The notes below the pieces were generated by a model. That model saw nothing but the letters and a program-made list of their open reading frames with translations, searched no databases and had not been told where the DNA came from. From the NCBI GenBank assembly GCA_023079485.1, contig CM041084.1, positions 101,102,467 to 101,166,466 of the forward strand: a stretch of DNA of 64,000 nucleotides, read 5' to 3'. The translations under genes were made by a program, and so were the position numbers. This document shows positions 36,835 through 49,130 of this stretch, piece by piece (positions within the stretch are counted from its first letter, which is position 1; every line of letters starts with the position of its first letter). This DNA comes from Archilochus colubris. Lineage: Eukaryota; Chordata; Aves; Apodiformes; Trochilidae.

Positions 36835-39294
36835 TAAAGCTAAACTGTAAAATTATAAGATTTACAGTGTTATTAAATCTTGCTTAAACAATTTTGTTTA
36901 GACAGAAGTTAGGAAAAAAATATGAGTATACTCTCTTTTTCAAGACTCTTTTAAGAAAGCATTTCGATATTTTTCATGAAAGATTAAACATAATTTTCCC
37001 CTTAGCTTTTTTCCCTGTAGCTTTTCCTAGTTGGTTTACTAGACAAATCCAGCTATGTCTTACCAAGTGGTGTAGAACATCCTCACAGCAGCTTTCTACT
37101 GGCTTTGTTTATTAATAGGTTTTTTTAGCTTGTATGGTTGAGAAACTGCTGCAAATTAGGTTGCAAGCCCAGTCAGGTTTCTGCTTTATGTCTGCAGTTC
37201 TCTTCATGTCAAATGTATATGAAGTGTTGGACATTTGTCTTTGAGTGGGAGCTAACAGCAACAGATCTAGAAAAGTGTGAGAGTGAAATTAGAAATTGTC
37301 ATTTCCATGATATCCTCATTCTTCATGTCTGATGCTCCAAAATTAGTAGATTAGCTGTGGAAGAACAAGCTAGACACTGAACACTTCCCATGTCACAAAC
37401 CATCTTTAACTTCACTGACAATCCTTCAACAGAGCAGTGCTGCCCATGTTAACATGAATTTTATTTCCACAATAGAGTGACACAAGGTTTAGGATGGCTA
37501 TGTGTCAACATGAGGAACTAAAGAAGAAGGGCTTTGGGACTCTTGAGAGGGGCTGAACACAAAGGAATGGGTCTATTTCCTCCCATTTCCTCCCCATACT
37601 CTGTAAAGATCAGGAAGACCAGCAGTACCTCCTCCTTTTCTTTCCACTCACTGCTCTGTTCCCCTGGGCTTCTATACCACCAGCTCACCATGTGTTCATC
37701 AGAGCCCATATCCATCAGGTTGTGTATATAAATATATACATATATACTTTATGTTACTTTATCCATTATGTTATTACCTTTCCCCTGTGTTAGTAAATCT
37801 GTGTCCAATTGTTTTCAGTTTCCAACTTAACGTCTTTGAAGTCTCCAGTCTTTATTTCCCTTTTATCTTCCCTTTGTAGGCAGGGGGGAGGGAATAGAGA
37901 GGAATTCAGTCCTTAGGTTTGTGCTCTGCCCAAGCTGCTAAGCTGTGCCACTATAGCATACCAAGGTCCATACCATGAGATACTATGGGTCTCACAACAG
38001 CATGGATTACCCTGTGTTTTCTGCAGATGGATGTGGCCTCCCAGTGTCAAGGGGTAGAGGGGAAGGTTTTATGCAATCTACAGCACTGGTTAGATGGGAG
38101 GCATCATTTTCAGCTGGATCTTGCAGAAATCTGGCCTCAAACTTTCCACTCTGTTGGGTGATTGCAACCCACAGAGCAACTTGTTTCATCTATTCATTAA
38201 TATGGCAATAGTCCACTTATAATGCTTCAGTGCAGTTTATTTCCTATTTAAATTTTGTTCATCCCAGGTGTGAGATTAGAGTGTTGTGTAGATTGACATA
38301 AAACATTTTAAGCTGTCCTCTAGGTAAAATGAACTACAAAAGCAGGTGTTACAAGAACTAAAACTAATAGTGTACAGATTCTGAGATTCACTTGTCTGAA
38401 ACAGAAAGGCCACCTTCTGTTACATCAATTTCATCAGTCACTGAGACCAGTACTACTGAAGATTTATACAGATATGATTAGGAACAAAACCTAGTCTCTG
38501 ATTTTTCACATAAATTAGTGAAAAATTAATAAAAGAAATTTCTTACTTATTCCCCTGGTTCCCAGATTACCCTTCTGTAAATGTCAAGCATGCCATTTAT
38601 TTTACCACTACCTATCAAATACCTGAACAAAGCTCCGGAGGGTAGAAATCCAACACAGTATTTTGGCACCTCAGAGTTTAACATTCTCTGATGTGTTTTC
38701 CTTGCCTAGATAATATTTTTGCATCCCTTTTGTCTTATATAACATACAGGAATGGCATTTGTCTTTATTTCCACTGATAAAGAACCCATATCAGCTCAAT
38801 TTGCTTGCAACATAGGTTTGTTCCACAAACTAGTATATTTCAATTTCCAGAATCCATCAGACACTCTATCCAAATCAGTGTTGCTCCATTATCCTATAAT
38901 TCAATTAAATGAGGACTCCACCTGGATTTCAAATCAAAGGATCTGTCCTTTTTTATGACCCTTCTGTTCATCAGACAACTCATCTGCCTCTTTGCCTTAG
39001 TCATTCCAAGGATTATGTGCAAGATGGAGTATGTCTGGGTCCAGATCAGCTGCATGAACATTCTAAGGATGAGGGAGAGTTATTCAGTGAGTGCAAAAGT
39101 TTCCCTAAAATTAAAACTATTGGGAATAATTAGTTTTAAAAATATTTATCAAATTTGGGTGAGAATGTCCTTTCAACAATTTCAAAATTATCTTTTTTGC
39201 AGGATCTAAGTTTAATATTAGTAGTCTAACAAAAAAGTAATTTACATTTCTTAAGACATTTGTTAGTTCACTTGTCAGACTCTTGCTTCTTTAA

Positions 39295-39318
39295 TTTGGT
39301 TTGGTTTGGTTTGGTTTA
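39295..39318 (+). repeat. (TTTGG)n microsatellite
   Basis: About five consecutive TTTGG units, the last one decayed, followed by a TTTAGGG. Confidence 0.85.
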
Positions 39319-42300
39319 GGGTTTCTTGTTGTTTTTATTTGGGGGGAAGGGAAAAACAGACAGCAGAGCTTCACTCTGAGGTTTCTTCAAGGTATTCTGA
39401 GAGAGACTCAGTGGATCGTTCTTCTACTTGATCCCGTATGGCATGTCTGATGTTCTTAGTAAGACTTTTCCCACCATTAGTACAAAAAAAACTCTTAAAA
39501 ACTGAAAATGGAAGAAAAACAACCTCTCCGCTGTGTTATATTTGACACAGAGAAGCAGCAGCCACAGAAGGACAAGAAATGCATTAAGGGTTTTACCTCT
39601 GTGTCCAGAAAGATGAAGAGCATGGTTTCTTGATATACAGAGATGAAATACTTGTACTTGCTACAAGCCAGCATGGCCCTTTGTGCTATGGTGTACCTTT
39701 AGGGCAGGTGAAGTCATGGGAGCCACAGGAACCAGCCTGATTTTGGGAGACAGGTAATGGAGCTCAGATAGAAGATCCTGTCACCAGGAAGTCCCAAGTG
39801 ATGAGTTCTCTGCTAAGCAAAGTAACAAATTGTTTTTCTGTGAAGATGATGTTAACTGAAGTTGATGTTGCTTCCCTTCATGCTTGAGAAAGGGCACACA
39901 TAGAGTCATGCACATAAAAAAAAGAAAGCTGACATTAAGACAGTTAAGATTTAAGCTCACATTCAGCTTTCTTTAGGTTTATAACCATTACCTAAAGTTT
40001 AGTCACCTAGAGTTCAGTCAGCATGTTATTCTGCCTTTCAGATCATGAGAGTGTGGTGTGGCTCCTGCTTGATAAGACCTACGATACTCTCTTCAGCTGG
40101 TCACTACTGATCGTTCAGGTTTTTTTCAGATCTTTCAGAATTGGTTTTCCCCATTTTGCCTCCTCAGTTAGCCAAAATACTGTAAACACTTAAGAATCTC
40201 TGTAGACATTTGGGTTCCAAATACAATGATAATGCCAATTAGGAAAGAATACATTTGCCTGCACCCTTATTATTAAAATGAACCTGATGCACCTTCTTCT
40301 TGCACATCTAGCAAACCATCAATCTGGTGGCTCAGCAGAAGGTGCCTAATGATGGAATGAAGACTCTGAGGGGATGAGTGCCTGGGATAATGTGAGGAAT
40401 GCCAGAACTGGGAGTAGGTGTCTATAAGTCTCACCTAGCAATTGTTATTGCCCTTACCAGAATAATCACTGCTTCAACATTCTCTGTAAAACATTTCCAA
40501 GACTACAGCCTTGTGAATAGATATGCTCAGTGGTCTACTACCTCCTCCATGGCATTCCTAACCTTGGGCATATTCCCTACTGTGCAACAGTAGAGTAGGA
40601 CAGTAGGGTTTCACAGTGCAGTCAAAGCACCCTTCCCTGTTAGAGAAGCACCATTCCTTCTGGTACCTGTGCTGAAGGACTCAGGCAAATTCATCATACA
40701 ACTTCAAGAACACTTTTTTGCACATCCAAATGTTCTGCAACAATTTCTTATTATTTAAGTCACCACTACAATATGATCCTGTCACTCAGGAATTATATGC
40801 TATTCTCAAAATGTTGCTCAATTAAATGCAACAACCTGCCATTCTTCTGAAGTTTTTGTCATATCCATTTGTCTCCCTCAAAATTTTTTGTCTACACTTC
40901 AACACACCCATCAGTCAAATTTCTAATCAGTAGTAATTTAAATTTCTGAATACAGAAGGAAAAGATAGCCAGTCTGCAAGACAGATGCAGAATTCCCCCA
41001 AGAATCCCAAAGTAAAGAGAAGTGTGAAGACACTGAAGAGTGTACATAGCTAGATATTGTGATGTAGAAATCATTATTAAATGCAGAATAGAAATAAAAA
41101 AACCTAACCCAGAGATCTAGTACTTTCCTGAACTCTCCTGATGCTATGCAAAAAATACTCCAGAGCCAGTCACGTAAATAGCACAGGTAACAGAGGGAAA
41201 AGTCTGCAATGTGAAAATTGGCAACATCAAAACCCAGAGCTTAGAGATCTGTTATAATCAATAGGAGGAAACAGGCAGTCGCAGAAAACCATGCCTGTCA
41301 AACTGTTGCTCCTAGAAAAGACCAGATCTGTCATGCTCTAGAAGTGATGCAGGCACGTTTTAGCCTTCCAAAGTTAGGTGAGATAAAGTCCACCCACTTG
41401 TGGTGCAATATGTCATATTTGAGACAGGAATTGACACAGCCTTTTGTGGTGAAGACACCTAGGAACAGCAAAAGTAACCAAGAGTGTGAGTGCTCTGACT
41501 GTGATTGAGTCCTCATCAGAAGCTGTGAGAGAGACTGCTACACGCTTAGCCCTGGCCTGATTTATACCTGCATAACACTACTTAGAAGTATAGCTGTCTA
41601 ATATTTTCTTAAGTTTTGACTGGTTATTTTAAAGCTTTATAAGCAGTTCTTAATGTGATCCTTGTACTTCTGGCTATGCATGAGTAATAAGCATTCAGTG
41701 AAAAAAGAACACATAATAAATGGAGGAGTTGAGGCTTTTTAACCAGAATATATTTCAAGCTTCGTTTTGCACCCAAAATATTGGAACAAGCAAAAAAGAA
41801 AAACAGAGCACAAAAAGGCCCCCCCCCCGTCTTTCTGTTCAGTAGCCCAATTTACTCACAGTTAAATTTCAGGAAAAACAAAAATTATTCTAGGTTCTGT
41901 GCTTTTGAGTGCTTTAGGGCACAATTACCTTCCCTGCATCATTAATATCTATAAACAAAACTCAGCAAAACAACTCTCTAAAAATACCTAAAATATAAAC
42001 ACAGACTGTGTTCTGCATCCCAAGGTGATGGATGCATTTTCCTCTTGCTTCTTGCCTGGAATATTCTTCAGGAACACTCAAGCCTGTAAAGACTCCCAAA
42101 TATCCTACCTTGGTACATGAACAGTGAAGTTCATGCTTAAAATCTGGGGCCAAAGCCCAGTTGTTTTACTAACATATATAATCACACAACATCTGTAGGC
42201 CAGATTTCCCCTTTGGTGTCTGTGGTGGCACTCTATAGCACATTAATTGACTTCTGTTTGGATATATAGGTTAACTAGGACACAGCCTACCCCAGTGGGA

Positions 42301-43675
42301 GTGTTGAAAAGCTCAGAGCAAGCAACATCCTTACAGTCTGCAAAATTAAAAGGCTCCCTTATCTTTTTTCTCTTTAAATTTAGGGAGAGTTAATTGGCAT
42401 TGGAAGAAAAAAGAACTACAAGCACAGATGATGTTGCTATTTCTTTGTCATTTATTCTGTTTTTACTCTTTCATGATAATGTTTCCCATAGTAAACAAAA
42501 GAATATTCTTACTGGCATTTAACTGTGAATATTCCTCGGTTGTGGGAAGACCATGTAATTTCCTGTAAATTTACTTCATTCTGTAAATTCATCTTGCTTG
42601 CATCAGTGCAGAAAAACAATTCAGCCAAGTTGTACTGTACTTGAACTGTAGAATTTGATACCTTTAAAGTTACAAAACTGCTTGAGAACAGTTAGTGTAA
42701 TAATAGGCATTTTACTAACATAACTGAATGTTGCAACAGTAACACTCAAAATCAAAGCAGAGGTACAATATATGTCATGAATATCAAAAGAATAATGATC
42801 AAGTCCTCCATGTAAAGTGTTATGAATAATATTAAATAAACAACGGCATACACTTCAAGTCTCTAGGTGTCATTTAACTACTGAGTTCAAGTTCTGCTTC
42901 TGAGTAGGATTTATATTTTTTTTCTGTCTGCTTTTAGGACTTAGCACCTACTGTTAACCTACACTGTTAAATCACCATTCTACAACTGTAGGGTAGAGTT
43001 CACTGTTTTAACATTGAGCTATGAAAATATCTTTTGTTGCTGTTGTCAGTTGGGATAACTTAAAACACAACTTAAAGTGTGACTGAAATAAAAACATATC
43101 AGCACACAGACCCTGGCACTTGGGTCTGGAGCATGGCAGAGCTCCAAAAACCCTAGAGTTCACTTTTGTGCTCCCCTAAGCCTGATAGGGGTTTAGCTCC
43201 TATCACAGGCAAGAAATCCACAGGCTTTTCACACCTCTGTTTGTTAGTAACAGTAGCTGGCACATTTAAGATGTGCTCTTAACTTTACTCCAATGTCCCT
43301 TCTCTACAGAGAAGCTGTGGAAGACCTGGCAAAAACAAGATGACACTCTTTTTCTGGCAACCCAAGGGTTGCTCCATCAGAGTCTGTTTTATGGATTCCT
43401 TTATGATGCTAAGATGCACCCTGAAATCTTGGGCAAATTTAGGTTTCAGTTTTGAGAAAAGTTTTAATCACCCTGAAAGCGATAACAATGAAGCATGGAG
43501 CTTTATGGACCTCCAAAATTCATAAAGGTTTTGACAAATTGTGTTAATAGTCCATAAAAACTCTTTGTGTTGTATGAGTACTCTGCACTAGCTTGTTGTC
43601 TTTTCACAGTGATGATCAGATGTCCAACTTGGAGTAAAAAAACTGTGATTGCAGGTCATGGATGGAAGGGAAATG

Positions 43676-43756
43676 GCAACAACAACAAAATAAAATAACC
43701 AACCCAAACCAACCAATCAAAAAAACCAAACAAACAAAAAAGAAAAAGAAAAAAAA
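43676..43756 (+). repeat. A/C-rich then A/G-rich low-complexity tract
   Basis: Irregular CAACAA, CCAAACC and CAAACAAA units pass into AAAAAG units. No coding potential; the minus-strand ORF crossing it is low-complexity. Confidence 0.75.
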
Positions 43757-45856
43757 TGATTCAAAATTTGGGTTAATCTCTCTTGACAGTAAATAAAAAC
43801 AATACTGTAATAGTTTCCATTTATTAAATAATAAATCAATCCTTTGACAATGTAGGGCAAAGACACTTATCAAGCTTCAAGGGTATGTAAGTATACAGTG
43901 AGTAATGATCTGAGAAAACCTGTTTCTTAAAAATGAAGGATTCAATTATTGTTTTATTTCCCTAACAGACTGTACTTTCACACAGATCGCTGCAAAACAT
44001 CTTATTCTTAATTGTAAGTGTGGCTGTTTGATTGTATTGTTTCAGTGTCTCACCAGACCAGTCAAGAATTTCCCCAAGTAATGAAGGTGTTGTGTAATTT
44101 GTATGATGAAAAGACAGCCCTGCTACCCAGCAGCCTGAGAGTATGCCAGGAAGGAGCACGTGCATCCCCCAAAAGAAGCAGGAAACAACAATATCATTAA
44201 AATTGTAGAATATCTGCTAGCTAGTCAAGCTCTGTGTGGTTGTAGCTCCTTGTTGTTGAACAAACCAGCTCCTGGACTGGGTGGACTAACTCCATGGACA
44301 TCCTCTCTCTATGTGGAGAAGGCAAACTGCCTGCTCTTCCTCCCTGGCCATTCTTCTCCACTGAGCTGTTTTCATATCAACAGCACTGTCTGATGTCGTG
44401 ACTTGCAATGAGCAATGCAGATAAAAGTCATCAACATCTCTCTAGTTGTTGAAAATCCCTTGCACAGAGTTGCAAAAATGTTGGTGTCTAGCTTATTTTT
44501 AAACATCTACAATTTTGAATTACCGAGGCTAAAAATCTCTCTAGCACCTACTGCCCTAAAAGAAGAAAAAAAAAAAGACAGCAGGAGCCATATGTTAATG
44601 GTGCACTCTAATGTTCCCCTCCTACAACAAGTGCTTTGGCATGCAAGTAAGGTACTTTTAATATCACTTACAATAAAAATATTTTTCACCCCTCTGTCTA
44701 ATATACTTTGTCATTATTTCTTATAGATAAGTGCTATCCTACTGACTCAAAATACTATTTCTAAGGCTTGAACATAAAATCATCCAGCTGTCTTATGAAC
44801 TTATAAAATACACATTCATGTCTTTTTCCTTCAATTAAACAAAAATGTTTAAATATAAGAAGGTTCTAACCATGAAAGAAGTTGTACACAGATATATCAT
44901 TGCAGATAGAGTCTAGTTGCTTTGGGATGGCCACCATCTCAAAGAGCTTACACTGTTGAGCAATGAGGTAAGCACAGGGGGTACAACATTTTAAAAAATC
45001 AATGGCAATTAATGCTACACTGGTCATATCTTATAAGAGCTCTTGATTAGCCTTCGTGTGGTTTTGTGTTCACAGATACCAGACACAGAATTTTCCAGTT
45101 ATTTGCAGTTGTCTTTTATCAACAAATCAAAAGTGAAGGCAAATAACATGGCTGAATGATTCCTGCTTCTTTTTAAACCAGCTGAGAAGCCATGCACAGA
45201 ACATTTAAAAGAAACTGAGTGACATCCACCCCTGAGCACAGCTCATAACTGGAGGCTGAAATCATCACAGACTTCCTCCAATAAGTCACAACTGACCCAG
45301 CAGCATTTCAGTGTCAGTCTCCTCTAGATTCAAGCCTCTTGTAAGATGCCAATTAAAGATACATATATTTATAAAGTGATTGGAGTCATTAGTGTCTCAA
45401 AAAGAAAAATCTATCCACAGAGGATCTCAGTACAAACTGAAGTGAGATAAACTAGTGAAAAAGCCTGGTCATCTTTTGGGGGTTTTTTTGTGAAAAAGCT
45501 TGCTCATCTGAAAGTATTCATTCCCTTTACCTTTCAACTACCAGATTTCATGGATGAGTATTTCCTTCTCCCTGGCAAATGTGCCCAGCAATGTGTATTT
45601 CTGTTTTAATTAATCTTGAAAAAAGATCAGACATGCAAATTGCCATTCAGTCTCAGTGGATTATCTAGACACAGGCTTCCTACACACACACAAAAAAAAA
45701 GTTACCTCTGATTCTATCATGTATCAAAGAAGCCAGATGAATCTAATACACAGTGTGGATTCCCTGTGTTTGAAGTAGGTCTGTAAGGATTTCAAACATA
45801 TATTTTCTCAAGGAGGATAATTTCTCATAGTTCATTCAGAATGCTGCTCTTTTCTT

Positions 45857-45911
45857 CAAATCATCAAATCAATCAAAATTATCAAGTTATCAAATCATCA
45901 TTAATCATACC
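45857..45911 (+). repeat. ATCA-rich irregular repeat beside the purine tract
   Basis: Repeated CAAATCATCAAATCAATCAA and ATCATCATTAATCAT elements form an irregular run of ATCA/ATCAA units ending about 25 bases before the purine-only tract. Confidence 0.7.
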
Positions 45912-45935
45912 AGAGTCTCCACCATTAATTATATC

Positions 45936-46470
45936 AAAGAGAGGAGAGGAGAGGAGAGGAGAGGAGAGGAGAGGAGAGGAGAGGAGAGGAGAGGAGAAGG
46001 AGAAGGAGAAGGAGAAGGAGAGGAGAGGAGAAGGAGAGGAGAAGGAGAGGAGGGGAGAGGAGAGGAGAGGAGAGGAGGGGAGGGGAGGGGAGGGGAGGGG
46101 AGGGGAGGGGAGAGGAGGGAGAAGGGAGGGAGAGGAGGGAGAGAGGGAGGGGAGAGGAGAGGAGAGGAGAGGAGAGGAGAGGAGAGGAGAGGAGAGGAGA
46201 GGAGAGGAGAGGAGAGGAGAGGAGAGGAGAGGAGAGGAGAGGACAAGAAAAAAAAAGGAAAGGGGACAAGAAAGGGGGGAAAACAAAGAGGGCAGGAAAG
46301 CAGGTAGGAGAAAGGAGATAGGAGAAGAGAAAGGAGAAAGGAGAAAGGAGAAAGGAGAAAGGAGAAAGGAGAAAGGAGAAAGGAGAAAGAAGGAAGGAGG
46401 AAGGAGAAAGGAGGAAGGAGGAAGGAGGAAAGAAGGAGAAAGGAGAAAGCAAGCAGAAAGGAGAAAGAAA
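45936..46470 (+). repeat. Long purine-only tandem repeat, (GAGAG/GGGGA/GAAAG)n
   Basis: Positions 45936-46243 contain no pyrimidine on the plus strand (308 bases). The first third is mainly GAGAG pentamers. It moves through GAAGGA and GGGGA variants, returns to GAGAG, then changes to GGAGAAA and GGAAGGA units with only scattered pyrimidines to about 46470. The long ORFs on both strands here (up to 220 codons) are pure repeat translation (Arg/Glu/Gly or Ser/Pro/Leu) and not proteins. Length is likely variable and assembly-sensitive. Confidence 0.97.
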
Positions 46471-48499
46471 TGCCAGGTCCAACACCTCTTTGCCATTATC
46501 TAGGTTCACCACAGTTTAATGACAAATGCACCGCATGATGGAGAAAGTAATTCAAACAAGGCAGGAGCAGAGGCTGCCAGCAGTGCTCAGCAGTCAATGC
46601 AAACACAGTTACAAATTAACTCAGGCAACCAGTAAGCCAGACAGACAGGACAGCTGCCTTTTGTAATCTTTCCATTTCTGGGAACAGAAAAAAACCCCTT
46701 ATCAACAAAAATAAAATAAATGTTTCATTAAAGCTCCCAATGCACTTGTTAAACAATAAAAAGAAGATAGTTAGGGATATGCAACACAGCAAGGTAACTT
46801 GCTCTGAGGGACTTAGCCTGCCAGTCCTTACCATGCAGGGAAGATTAAGATTGCATTGCTGGCTGCTGCAGAACAACACCTTCAGCAGCTTTATCCAAGA
46901 ATGTACTTCGTCTTTGCCAGGATCTGGCTTCCCCTACGAGACATTTTGCTAAGAGTAATTTGAAAGCTGTGAATGTGATTGATGATAGCCTAATCACTCA
47001 AAACTTCAGCAATGAAAATATGGAAAGGTTGTTGTACAAAAAAAGATAGCTAAATAAAATGGTTTAGTTTGACAGAAATAGAAAATATGACTCAGATAGG
47101 AAAAGAGCTCTTTGCCCTTTAAAAAAAATCACTCTCGTTCTTCCTCTTTCTCTAACACAGGAGCCTTTCAGGGACAGCCTGGTGATGCTGCATTATTGAT
47201 GTGATACAGGTCTCCAGTGGAAACAGATGTGATATGTTTGGTTTTCTCTGATAGTCTGGACTAAACACAAAGCAAATTACTGAATGTCAGAAGACTCGGG
47301 TTCATCAAGAGCGTTCAAAGCACATTTCTACAAGAAGTTCTTAAATAATAAATCTTAAATTTCAAGCCTGTTGCATAACCAAAGTTATAAATGTACTAAA
47401 AGAAATGCGCCTCGAGTGATTTTGCTGTGACAAACTGCAAATGACATTAAAATGCAAACATGCAGCTTCAGGATTTGTTTGTTCTCAAACCAGGCACTGA
47501 TAGTTGAGGTCAAAGACACATGTTTTCAAAGTCTGGGTGAACACAGAATCAAATTATTGAGGGTGAAATATATGCTATTTAGCTGAATATGCATAATCTC
47601 TCTGACAATTTTCCCAACCCAATGTGGCTCCCTTATTTTTAAAAATACATTTTGACACCATAAACGTTCTCTTTATTGCCCCTCAGTTTCTGGCAGGCTA
47701 TTTTATACACAGCATAGTCTTCCCACACAAGAGGTCAAGCAGAGGTAGAGGAGAGCTTGTTCGGCCCAGGCAAGGTCACATTCAGACCTCAAAAGGAATC
47801 CAAGGCCACTGTACAAAAAGGCAAGTTCAGCCTATCCACCCCAGAAGACAGCTCAATGTACATTAGCAGCAAACCGAAGCCACAGGATGATTTTTTTCGT
47901 ATTTACTGAGATACCTGCCTGAGATTTGCCTTTCCAGTTCACGGCAGACCTTTCACAAGACTTGACTAAAGCAATCAGGAATAATCTCCTCTCATGAATA
48001 ACAGAAGCAGTGTGATGGGACATGCTAGATTATGTCTCACTTAGGTGATAGCTTCAATTTAATCAGAGTTTTCATGAACCAGCTCCAAAGAGAACATTGT
48101 TTCCCGCTCTCTGCCGAAAATGAGAATGTGGGGTGACACACCACTGACGTTTCTCAGCCGCAACTTTCATCCTCTCTTACTTTCTTCATCTTTTCACCTC
48201 CTCCTTGGCTTTCACCCAAGGCATTCCAACAGACTTGGAAGGGGGGGGGGGGGGAAACAAATGTGGGGAGGCTGCGCCTGCGGCTGGTGAGACATCACTG
48301 ATGGAAAGGAGGCTGAAGGTCTTCCCACGTCGGGTTACACGGGAGACCAGGCAAACCGTGGAAAGGACAAAGGCAGCATGAGGAGATGGGACACCATGCT
48401 GTCCAGGAGAGGACATCCCAGGGAAGGTCGACGTCGAGGAGGAAGGGAGGGGAAGGCAGGCTGCCCCTTGGCCACCAACACTCACCTGTCAGACGAGGA
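46471..48499. other. Region between the purine tract and the CpG island
   Basis: No repeat family or exon recognised. The block at about 47300-47640 is non-repetitive and AT-rich with homeodomain/POU-like words (for example ATATGCATAAT), making it a candidate proximal enhancer. G14 lies at 48241. Confidence 0.5.
48241..48254 (+). repeat. Run of 14 G upstream of the CpG island
   Basis: An uninterrupted guanine run about 260 bases before the island. Its length is prone to sequencing error. Confidence 0.9.
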
Positions 48500-48554
48500 G
48501 AAACAAAAACCCAGCGCTCACGGCGCCGCAACTCACAACATGGAAAGGCCAAAC

Positions 48555-48570
48555 CGGGCGGGGCGGGGCC
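48555..48570 (+). promoter_or_regulatory. Tandem GC boxes (Sp1/KLF type)
   Basis: The sequence GGGCGGGGCGGGGCC gives two overlapping GC boxes at the upstream side of the CpG island. Further G-rich Sp1/KLF-like boxes occur at about 48635 and 48671-48685. This is motif reading only. Confidence 0.5.
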
Positions 48571-48699
48571 TGGGAGGGCGCGGCAGGAGAGGGCGGTGCG
48601 GTGCCGGAGGGGTGCGGGGCGTGTTCGGCGGTAGCGGGGCGGGACCGGCGGTGTCGGGCGCAGGTGCGCAGGTGGCGGGGGCGGGGGCCGCGGCCATCC

Positions 48700-49084
48700 T
48701 GCCGCAATTTCCCTGTGTCACGGCTCCCGTCTCCTAGCAACGGCGCCGAGTCCGGCCGGCAGCCGCGCACCGCCCGCAGCGGCGGCACCGGCAGAGGCAG
48801 CGGCTCCGTCGGGCGCTGCCGAGGGGGCGGCCCCGCGGAGGGAAGGATGCGGCATGGAGAAGGGGCAGCGCTCCCGTGGAGCTCCCTGAGGCGGCCGGCG
48901 CCGGCGGGGCCGAGGGGGCGCCCGGCGCTCGGCCCAGCCCCGCCGCCCACCCGCCCGGGGCCGTAAAGGGCGGCGAAGCGGCGGCGGGGCGGGCGCTGCG
49001 TGGGGATGCTCGCTCGGGCCGGAAAGTTTCTTCCCCGCCGCGGCTCGGCCGCTTCCCACGCAGACTTCTCCCTGGTCCTCCTCG
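48700..49084 (+). other. TMEM200C: Probable non-coding first exon of TMEM200C (start of transcription uncertain)
   Basis: The 3' edge is a good donor, CTCG|GTAAGT, with GT at 49085-49086. It pairs naturally with the acceptor at 51311. The 5' edge is not visible: CpG-island promoters usually start at several sites, and 48700 is only a placeholder. If transcription begins upstream of 48847, the exon carries upstream ATGs at 48847 (39 codons, stop ending 48966), 48854 (11 codons, stop 48887-48889, strong context GGCATGG) and 49006 (runs through the splice). A second possible donor, AA|GTGAGT, lies at 49606. Confidence 0.55.
48729..48741 (+). promoter_or_regulatory. X-box (RFX-type binding site)
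   Basis: GTCTCC-T-AGCAAC fits the X-box consensus RYYNYY-N(1-3)-RRNRAC at every position. It sits in the CpG-island core, where the first exon probably starts. RFX factors are the known binders of such sites. Use in vivo is inferred. Confidence 0.5.
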
Positions 49085-49110
49085 GTAAGTGACCGCGACC
49101 CCCCACCGCT

Positions 49111-49130
49111 GCCATCTTGAGCCATCTTGA
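49111..49130 (+). promoter_or_regulatory. Perfect tandem pair of YY1-like sites
   Basis: The decamer GCCATCTTGA occurs twice head to tail, at 49111-49120 and 49121-49130. GCCATCTTG is the reverse complement of the YY1 core CAAGATGGC. The pair begins 26 bases inside the predicted first intron, a usual location for YY1 near CpG-island start sites. A weaker GGCCATCTG lies near 49658. Confidence 0.6.

Larger units (their letters stand above)
36835..45935. other. Upstream gene-free DNA, part 6
   Basis: About 9 kb without recognisable exon or transposon. Only microsatellites and low-complexity runs are supported (39.3, 41.82 and 43.7 kb). A loose direct repeat of about 23 bases with 34-base spacing lies at about 45456-45514. 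Confidence 0.6.

Noticed and set aside
45841..46512. 220-codon plus-strand and 192- to 204-codon minus-strand ORFs
   Set aside because: They translate the purine tandem repeat into Arg/Glu/Gly or Ser/Pro/Leu repeats. Low-complexity artefact.
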